From: Phycomyces nitens
Taxonomy: Eukaryota; Mucoromycota; Mucoromycetes; Mucorales; Phycomycetaceae
DNA length: 64,000 nt
Assembly: GCA_022702545.1 (NCBI GenBank)
Contig: JAHRBC010000006.1
Location: 2,046,001 to 2,110,000, forward strand
Direction: 5' to 3'
The notes under the pieces were generated by a model. That model worked only from the letters and a program-made list of their open reading frames with translations, did not search any database and was not told where the DNA came from. The translations under genes were made by a program, and so were the position numbers. Numbering within the stretch: position 1 is the stretch's first letter; each line of letters begins with the position of its first letter. Below are positions 56,115 to 64,000 of the stretch, piece by piece.

Positions 56115-59100
56115 ATGGCTCCCACACGCAACTCAAGAACTAAAAAGGAGTGCAGATGCTCCATGTGCAAAAATAAAGAAGGTGGATATGATATGTTGTC
56201 TCTCCAAACTTTCAACCGTCATTTGAAAAAGATAATGAAAACAAATTGGTTGCCCAAAGATGTAAGATAAAAATTTTAATTTCTAATATTCAGCAAAATA
56301 ATGTTTATATTTTATTATCTTGTAATAAAGCAACTGAGACAACCAGTTATGTACTTGATTCCATTGCAATTGATAATGCAGAGCTTTCTCAGAGTGAACA
56401 ATATGAAGCCGAAGTTGATTATAAGTGCAATGGTAAGAATAATTTATTTTTCATTGGCTGTTTAGGGCTAATATTTTGATTTTATAGGCCCGATCTCTTT
56501 TGAAGAAACTAGAGCTGAGATGACAAGAAGCCTACCTTTTTCCGAGGCAGATTCTGTCTTTGGGTTTGAAGAACAAGATCCTGGTAATGATAGCTCTGAG
56601 GAAGAAGATGAAGATGATGAAAACAGTGACTGTGAGATACTTGAAGATGAAGGTTTGTATAATAATAATCAATATCAGGCCCTTAAACAAACTCTCATAA
56701 ATTAATACTCCTTGTAATAGATTATTCTTCAGAATCCATCTTGAAATTAAATTTCATTCACCGTTTCATTGTGATCAACATCGCACTCTTTGTATCTTTG
56801 TATGTTGTTGATGAAGGTGCAGTCGTCTTGATTACCATTGTGAACAAGATCCTTGCATTGTTTTTTGATCCATTCCGCCTTCCTGTCAGTGTTCCTGGAC
56901 TCAAAAGCTGGCTGGTATGGACACTTTGACAAATGGTATCACAAAGTATATTTCTTGCTCTGAGTGCCATAAAGTATATGAGAACGATTTGGCTGCTCCA
57001 TCTCATTGTATCTTTGACAAGTTTGGGAAAAACTCTGTGTGTGGCAACCCACTTTTTGTGTCTGGTTCTGTATCAAGAATCCCAAAAAAGACATATGTTT
57101 ACCATTCCCTCAAAATTCTCTCCAGAAGTTCTTCCACCGCCCTGGATTTGAAGATTTGATCAACTCATGGAATCGTGGCCCAAAGGCAGAGGGCATGATG
57201 TTTGACGTGTATGATGGGAAAATGTGGAACAAATTGGCTGATGTAAATGGAACCCCCTTTGTTGACAGTGAGCGATCTCTCATGTTGACATTGAACATTG
57301 ACTGGTTTCAACCATTTGATGGTGTAACATATTCTTGTGGCGCCATCTACCTTGCAATCAACAATCTTCCACGGGATATCAGATTCAAGAAAGAGAATGT
57401 GATCCTTGTTGGATTAATGCCTGGACCCAGAGAAGCGAAAACCTCAGAGATAAATCACTGTCTCAAACCACTGGTCAATGAGTTGGAGGATCTCTACAAA
57501 GGAATTCGAATGAAAACTTACCAATGCCCATCTGGTGCAACTGTCCGTGCCGCTCTCTTTCTGGTTGCATGTGACATTCCTGCCGCAAGGAAAGTATGTG
57601 GGTTCACCTCCCATACGAGTACAAATGCTTGTCATAAGTGTAATCGTCGGTTCACTCGGTTAGCTGGCACAAGCTCCGTTGATTATTCTGGATTTGATTC
57701 CTCAAAGTGGCTCCTTCGCACTAGAGATGATAATCATAAGGATGCTGAGGTCTGGAGAAATGCAGCCACTCAAGCTGAGAGGCAGCGCCTTGAAGTTGCC
57801 AGTGGTGTTCGCTGGTCCGAACTGCATCGTCTCCAGTACTTTGACGTTGTCCGCTGCACAATCATTGATCCAATGCACAATCTCTTCTTAGGCACTGCCA
57901 AGAGGATGATGGAGAGATGGGTTGCAGATGGTCTAGTCAATGATAAGAGTCTTGTTGCCATGCAGAAGATGGTGGAAAAGATGGTATTGCCGCCAGACTA
58001 CACAACATTAAAGACAAAGATTGGGAAGGGGTTCCCCTTCATGAAGGCAGACGAGTGGAAGTCATGGTGCCTGGCATACTCACCCGTGGCATTGAAGGGT
58101 GTCCTTCCAGAAAGGAATTTCAGGAACTGGATCCTTTTTGTTGATGCATGCCGACTCCTGGTAAAGCCTAGTATCACACAAGAAGAAATTGGCATGGCAC
58201 ACCAATATCTCCAGGATTTTTGCCAAGGGTGTGAGTCTATCTACAATGCTGATTTGTTGTCACCGAACATGCATCTGCATCTCCATCGATCAAAAACGAT
58301 CAAGGATTTTGGGCCCGTCTATGGATACTGGCTTTTCAGTTTTGAGCGGTATAATGGCATCCTCAAAAACTTCCACACCAACAAGAAAAATAGATTTGAG
58401 TTGACGTATATGAAGAAGTTTGTGGAAGAATCGCATAAGGACGACTTTGCACAGCATATTCTTCAATCTGTTGATTCACATACCTTTCTTGATATATTCA
58501 GAAAATCATTAGAGCCTAATAGCAAACAAGGAAACCATGCAAGCCAACACCATTTGTTTTCTCTTCCTGAGTTCTTGAATGCCGCACAAGACCTATCAAT
58601 GGCAATCAAAGGGAATGAGCCACTGCCACCGTCTGTATTTCCGTTTGCAACAAAACCTTTGTCACCAATGTCAAAGTCAGAGTATGATTGTCTTGTGGAA
58701 TACTATCAAGTCGTGTACAATGACAAGAACATTTCGAGTTGCAAAGAGAGCATGGCAAGCTCTGCATTTGTAAATGACTGGATCATGATGCTAAAGTCAA
58801 TCAACATTCTTGGGCAGGTGTTCAAAGGTTCCAACAGCAACAAACGGGGCTCATATATTCAGGCATTGTTTGTGGAGAACAGGACAAATGCAGTATATGC
58901 ATACATTGGAGAAATCCAATATATTTTTATACATGCTTTTAGTCCAATATCAACAACATCTCCCATGCGCCACAACAGCCAACATACCTTTGCTTTTGTC
59001 AAATGGTACAAAACCACCTCTGACATCAGTAGAGAGTTTGAAGGTACTGAAATTCACCAGGACACTTTTTCACCATTGGATTTTCAGAGCGTGTTGCCCA

Positions 59101-59192
59101 TCCATCGTATTCTCATGCCTGTGGCCATACTTGACTATAAAACCAAGAAAATTGTAATTCCTTTGCCCAAAAAATCTATTTTTAATTTTTAA
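56115..59192 (+). pseudogene. Tnp2/CACTA-type transposase, CACTG copy B (frameshifts)
   Basis: First exon 56115..56261 starts MAPTRNSRTKKECRCSMCKN, matching the Cys cluster of copy A. Later pieces: an acidic stretch (about 56580-56650), HRFIVINIALFVSLYVVDEG (about 56760), ISCSECHKVYE (about 56950) and the 717-codon core to 59192 with LTLNIDWFQPFDGVTYS, NNLPRDIRF, VGLMPGPREAK, VACDIPAARKVCGFTSH, IDPMHNLFLGTAKRM and GPVYGYWLFSFERYNG. At least two frame changes are needed: near 56920 and at about 57115-57122, where ATTCTCTCC appears to carry an extra TC against copy A. The second exon boundary could not be placed in phase. Core motifs are intact. Confidence 0.82.
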
Positions 59193-59269
59193 ATATATCT
59201 ACCTTTATCTTCATATTAATTAAGTCTTCAACAGTTGTTATTAAGCATAGAGATATAGTGAAAAATTAT

Positions 59270-60534
59270 TTATTCACTGTTAACGGCCCAGGGTGGCAAT
59301 GACAATGCAAGGTTACTGGGAACAGGAGTAACCTTGACCGTTCTTTGGTATCGGGGCATTCTTGGCTTTGACTTCATTTTGGATTTACCCAAGTCACGTT
59401 CTTTTGTCATATGGTCAATGACTGTCAAGAGTTTGTTGAACTACGTTTATTTTATTAGTTTTGTTTTTTCCTCTTATACTAAATTATATTGTCTTTTATA
59501 AAAGATATTTACCTCCTCACTTTGCCAGCTGGGACGAGCAACTTTCAAAACACGTACTGTATAGCCAACAGCAATCTCCTCATCCCCAGATTCACCATCT
59601 GACATTGCTTCCTTCTGAAGAAGATTGCTGTAGGCCATTTCTCCAAAATTGTCTGCAGCACGACCCATCTCCTCATCAACAAGTCTCCAGTTACTTTCAT
59701 AAAAATCTTTACAACGAGAGCAGATCTAGTTTTTTTTAAATAAGCATAAAAGACAAATAAAATATTTAATTATTATAAACCTGCTATTACAAACCTCTGA
59801 AATACGGCTGCTCAATCGTCCTTTACGCTTCTTGACTTCTGCCTGCTCAATTGTCATATTGGCATACCGATGGTAGGTCTTGTAGTTATTTTTTATTTTG
59901 GCAACTACCATACCAGGCCAAAAACCAGCAGCACGGGGCTGGGAAAGAATATACTCTTTCAAGTAGTTGATGACAGCAACATTGTCCGGGTGGTTGATCT
60001 GCTCATCCTTATTCCACCTCTTTTTGCTTTCATTTTCAGCAATCAGAGATAGATCATTGGATGGGAAGTCTTTCTTCCACATCTTGTCACTGATCAATTC
60101 CTAAATATAATTTATTTAATAGTGTCATATTATATTATATAACAAGTGGCTCTTACCAGGATAATATCACCCATTCCAGTAATACCTAGCATGTTTGGAG
60201 GGGCTGAGGAAGGAGCAATTGCAATTGGAACAGCCAATTGTTGTTGAATCACATTGTTTGCATGGGCATCGGCCAATGCACCTACAGCCTGGTGAGTCTT
60301 GCCCTGACTGTCAATAAGCATGCCAAGCGTATTGTTGACAGTTACCATGTTGCTATTGACACCATTCAGCATGCCAATTATTGCCTCGTACTGCTGATCT
60401 TCATTGGCAACAGGTGGGACTCTTTGAGCAATCTGACGATTGTCAATTCTACCAGCCTGAACCTGGTGAGAGGCTGTAGCCTCTGCATTCATTCGGGTTC
60501 GGCGTCCTGGAGTTCTGGGAGTGTTGGATGGCAT
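59270..60534 (-). CDS. CACTG-transposon accessory protein, copy B (unrecognised family)
   Basis: Four exons, complement(59270..59440, 59513..59725, 59795..60100, 60157..60534), give 355 residues; all introns are phase 0, and exon 2 is 306 nt as in copy A. Start MPSNTPRTPGRRTRMNAEAT, then a helical stretch (EAIIGMLNGVNSNMVTVNNT) and a Pro/Ala linker. Exon 2: KMWKKDFPSNDLS, KRWNKDEQINHPDN, LKEYILSQ and KIKNNYKTYHRYANM, then a basic KKRKGRLSSRISE. Exon 3: NLLQKEAMSDGESGDEE and VARPSWQSEE. Exon 4 begins FNKLLTVIDHMTK and ends LPPWAVNSE. One donor (GTTTGT) is unusual. Overall sequence is strongly diverged from copy A, but gene plan and short motifs are kept, implying selection. Function unknown; a transposition cofactor is the simplest guess. 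Confidence 0.78.
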
Positions 60535-62048
60535 TTTCTTTATAGAAATATTAATTTTTTTTTATTAATTTATATTGATTTTTTGGATAGTTTACATACA
60601 TGATAAGATATAAGAGATAGTAATATTCTTGGTAACTTGAGAGCAGAGAAAGAAGACTTATTTAATAAAAACTTTTTTATATACAAAGAACATCTTGGAA
60701 GTTTAATATAATAATAAATATTGTAATCCAGTTTGGCCGCATTATTTTAATTGCCTCGATTATGAGGTGAAAATAATTTTTATTTAAACATTTTTGTTTT
60801 CATTTTTTTATTTTTTCTCTTTTTCTCTGTTTATTACTTGCACTTGTAGTATGTCATGGTGTGTGATTTTACATTATATTTTACATTACTCTAATACAAT
60901 TATAATATTGTAGATGCTTATTTAATAATGAAAGATACACATACTAGTTCTCTTTTCATTATAAAAAGGTAAATCAATTGATAAAGATTTTATTTACTTG
61001 CTAACTACCCTATTACAGATTTTACTATTTGTTTACAATAACGGGATTTTTAAATAATAAGCATATGGTATGTCTACTTAAAGAAATATATCTTTATTTT
61101 CTTACTCACATTTTATTTTTAGTATCTATGTAAGGTCATCTAAGTATTGCAATATAGTCATCAAATACTGAAATCCCATAGATTATAATTTGCTTGGCAA
61201 GTAGCATTTCTATACAAATTTATTTTTTATTAACATTTAATATCAAGATCATGCTATATAGTATCTTTATATAATTCCCCCCTGATATTTTTATAATAAT
61301 GGTAAGTGGATAAATATTCAAATATATTTATACAATGATATCAAATTATTAATGATATTTTTTATTATATAATTTTATTTTAATAGATATCAAAATGTGC
61401 GATTGGTTTATATGTCATGATTGTAAAGTATCTATCTATATTATTCTATTATCTAATGAAAAGGTATGTTGTAGTATTAATTGTATAGTAATCCATATTA
61501 TAGACAGAGATATATTGCAATAGATATTATAGTATTTACAAAATATTTTTATGAAATAAATTTTTTGGTAAACCATTTGCCACAACATATTTAAAAGAAG
61601 TATTCTTCTATTCTGTTCTATCAAATAAAAAATTTATCATTTATCCAGAATATTATGTCTAATAAAACGATTTTAAAATGGATTCAAGTATACTTGGAAA
61701 CCAAATAATTGATTGTAATGTCCAATAATGTTCTTTTAAAACGTATTCAAGTATACTTCCATCCCAAAATCTAATTTTAGTCCATTGTATTTTGGCTTTT
61801 AAAACAATAGATAAATGTAACGTAGTGCAAAAACATGAAGTTTAGTTGTTGTTAAAGTATTCAGCTGTGTTAAGAAACTATATGTCCGTCTATAGAGAAT
61901 TATGGGTTCAGAATCCTGCACTCATTCCATATGAGACATATTATATAGCTAACAAAATCAAGTTATATTAGATTCCGGAATTCGATTTAAATCTTACTCA
62001 GAATTAAACATCCTTGAACATATGTACAGTAACATATTTTTTGCAGTG
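60535..62048. other. A/T-rich terminal part of CACTG copy B
   Basis: 1.5 kb from the accessory gene start to the right end of the transposon. No gene or exon-like array like the one in copy A is evident. ATACTT and ATTCAAGTATACTT motifs recur near 61680-61760 (GGATTCAAGTATACTTGG and CGTATTCAAGTATACTTCC), possible subterminal transposase-binding repeats (inference). Confidence 0.4.
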
Positions 62049-62480
62049 TAAGTACGGGATATAAAATAATTGAGAGTATATCACTGGCTAAGAGTAATAA
62101 AAAACGATACCAAAATCAAAGAAACACTAGTGTGTGGTGTAGTCTAGGTACCTAGACTATACTTTTACAATTGTTAACGACGAATCATAGTGAGCCTCAT
62201 CATTATGTTTTAATAGCCTTATTAAAGTATTACACATAAAATTAAACTTTACACAGGCCATTCTGGTATTCACTTCAAGTTGACATATTAAGAATACCAA
62301 CTCCCCTTACTAGCATCACCCCTAGTGGAAAAAGCACTAGTGTTTAGCGCAAAAATGTCCATGAGTCAAAGGTACCTTGTGTACTAGACATTTGTTTACA
62401 TAAACTCTAGTGTATACATTAACTTTGTCCACTTTTACACCCACCTGTACACCAGTGTATATCAAATTGTTTTCCCAGTG
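62049..62480. other. Spacer with a second reversed CACTG end at 62480
   Basis: The first ~120 bp are open in one frame, possibly the continuation of the split MULE ORF. The end of the stretch, read in reverse, is CACTGGGAAAACAATTTGAT, followed by LINE sequence, so another CACTG-type element is inserted into the LINE here. Its other end was not found; a weak candidate lies near 62327. Confidence 0.35.
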
Positions 62481-64000
62481 AGATGAACTCTTTGACAAAG
62501 GGGAGTTGTTTGCCGTAGAGGGAGAGGGAAGTGGGGTTGAGGGCACGGGTGGGAGGACATATGACGGCGCACTTGGAGGGACTCCAACAGTATCCAAGAG
62601 CAAAGGAGTGTTCAGCAGCGAGGTCAAGCATGCGCTGCACATCGACTTTACTGCCAAGAATGGCTACGTCATCAGCAAAGAGGAGAGAGTTGATGGGGGT
62701 GGGGGAACGAATATGCCCAAAGCCATCCACACCTGAAGGAGCAAGAAGGGACTGGTAGGCATCCAACAAGGAGAGAGAGGGCGATGGGATGAAAGTGGCG
62801 GAGAATGGAGTGGCAACTGTGCGAAGGAGTGGTGGCAGGGAGTTGATGTAAATGGAATAAAGATGGGGGCTGAGGACAGAACATTGCAGCACACCCGTTG
62901 ATGGAACAAAAGGAGAGGAGACGAAATTGCCCAAAAGGACAGAGATAGACACATTGTCAAACATGTTGATGAGTAAGGCCAAAAGAGCAGGAGGGGTTTG
63001 ACGTTGGGCAAGAGCATGCCATATGACCCATCAGTCAATGGTATCATAGGCAGCCTTGATGTCAAGGAAGGCAACGATGGGATAGTGGTGGTGATGGGCA
63101 TAGTGGGCTTTCATGAGATCATGGAGGCATAGGGCTTGATCAAGGGCACCATAACAAGGACGGAAACCACCTTGGGAGACGTCAAGGGGAGGGGAATGGG
63201 AGTGGAGGATCAGGGCAATACACATCTTGAAGAGCTTTCTAATGACTGAGGTGAGGGAGATTGGTCAATAGTTGGCTGCTTTGGATGGATTCCCTTTTTT
63301 GAAGATGGGGAAGACTTGGGCTTGACGCCAGAGGGAAGGAACGTATGACCACTGCCAGCAGATGGTGAAGAGGAGGGAGAGGAGGGGGCAACAAAACAAC
63401 AGACGGGTTTAAGAATTTCTGCGTGAATGTGGTCTGGGCCAGGGGCTTTTCGGGTAGGGAGCCAACACATGTATTCTTCAACCATTGACGAATCAAATGG
63501 CAAGTCAACAGAGGCGAATAGGGTAAGGGAGAGGGTGTCAGGAGGAGGAGGACGGGAGACGGGAAGGATATGACTACTGTAAACAGAGGACAGGTGTGTG
63601 CACATTGTTTCAGCAGCTGCAGAGGGACCATTGTCATGTTGGAAAGTGTGTTGGGGTTGGCGGCGACGCTTCAACTGCTTGATCTTGGAGGTAGCTTTGC
63701 CAAAGTTTCTCTCCATAGCCTCACAGAAGGCATGCCAGGAAGTGCGTTTGGCGGTCTGAACAGCTTGGCGGAACTCCAGATGTGCTCATTGGTGCCGGCT
63801 CCACCAATTGATCTTGTCTATGCCACAAGCTCGACACCATTGCTTGTAGCAACCATCACGATGGTCGGCTGCCTCTTGAAGGGCAGGTGTCCAGAACTTC
63901 TTCCACTTGGAGGGATGGGGAGGGCGGTTACCTATTGAGCTACTAAGAGAGTCATAAATGAATGAGTTGAAATCGTTAGTGAGGGCATCAATGGGAGGTC
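62481..64000 (-). pseudogene. Non-LTR (LINE) reverse transcriptase, decayed and truncated at both ends
   Basis: On the minus strand: an N-terminal piece (TSWHAFCEAMERNFGKATSK), TRKAPGPDHIHAEILKP (RT motif before the palm), a frame break near 63390, VFPIFKKGNPSKAANY, SQGGFRPCYGALDQALCLHD, VAFLDIKAAYDTID, GVLQCSVLSPHLYSIYINSL, and NSLLFADDVAILGSKVDV with the catalytic FADD. Nonsense codons include TGA after KAANY (about 63265) and after AYDTID (63031), both where CGA would give the usual Arg. The sequence runs off the window and is cut at 62481 by a CACTG-type end, so the RT thumb and any 3' part are absent. Jockey/I-like classification is tentative. Confidence 0.82.

Larger units (their letters stand above)
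55868..62048 (+). mobile_element. CACTG-type DNA transposon, copy B
   Basis: Left end CACTGCAAAAATGGTGTTAC (55868) and, reversed, CACTGCAAAAAATATGTTAC at 62048; the similarity extends inward (TTTACATATGT / TGTACATATGT) and outward by CTTA, so the exact ends are uncertain by a few bases. A 2-bp TA may be the target duplication. Same plan as copy A: transposase (plus strand here), tail-to-tail with an intact accessory gene (minus), then 1.5 kb of A/T-rich sequence. The sequence is diverged from copy A, so they are related families rather than recent duplicates. Confidence 0.85.

Noticed and set aside
62327..62480. Short MITE bounded by CACTAGTG-like ends
   Set aside because: The left candidate (near 62327) matches the right end only loosely, so boundaries cannot be supported.

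Overview
This window looks like a chromosome segment of an early-diverging fungus, most likely a Mucoromycota species (inference). The evidence is short GT-AG introns (about 45-75 nt) in almost every host gene, A/T-rich spacers, fungal-type housekeeping genes (PEX13, PMP3, LRO1, dolichol kinase) and a dense mix of Ty3/gypsy chromoviruses, DIRS-like elements, Mutator-like elements (MULEs) and CACTA-type transposons. No organism name can be fixed from the sequence alone.

Region 1 (1-15,030) is a compact housekeeping block: PEX13 (-), a Pmp3-family proteolipid (+), mitochondrial ribosomal proteins uL1m and uL5m (+), an unrecognised 783-residue membrane-anchored protein (-, nine exons), phospholipid:diacylglycerol acyltransferase LRO1/PDAT (+, eleven exons) and dolichol kinase (-, ten exons). 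All exon joins given were checked for phase by hand. The mitochondrial ribosomal pair is in tandem; LRO1 and dolichol kinase converge.

Region 2 (about 16.4-64 kb) is a nest of mobile elements with no clear host gene. In order: a decayed MULE transposase remnant with a solo LTR upstream; an old Ty3/gypsy element (17,947-31,181) whose left LTR received a younger chromovirus (18,315-24,613, target duplication CACCC); a 425-bp repeat B; a very young chromovirus (31,615-43,596, minus strand, duplication AGATT, LTRs differing at one site) whose integrase gene is split by a 6.5-kb CACTG-type DNA transposon (copy A); a MULE-type transposase next to an OTU cysteine-protease-like gene; a second repeat B split by a DIRS-like retrotransposon (48,631-52,773) with inverted terminal repeats and an internal complementary region; a MULE zinc-finger ORF split by a second CACTG transposon (copy B, 55,868-62,048); and a decayed LINE running off the right edge.

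The most interesting items are: (i) both CACTG transposons carry, tail-to-tail with the transposase, an intact four-exon gene for an unrecognised protein with shared motifs (LLQKEAMS-GES, RPSW-S-E, C-terminal LPPW); (ii) both chromoviruses carry a near-exact second copy of their 3' polypurine tract at the RNase H/integrase junction, i.e. a candidate central PPT; (iii) both chromoviruses may self-prime; (iv) CACTG copy A has an array of repeated exon-like units; (v) an OTU-protease ORF is linked to a MULE transposase; (vi) the DIRS ends are fixed exactly by its internal complementary region and by an empty-site copy of repeat B in the same window.
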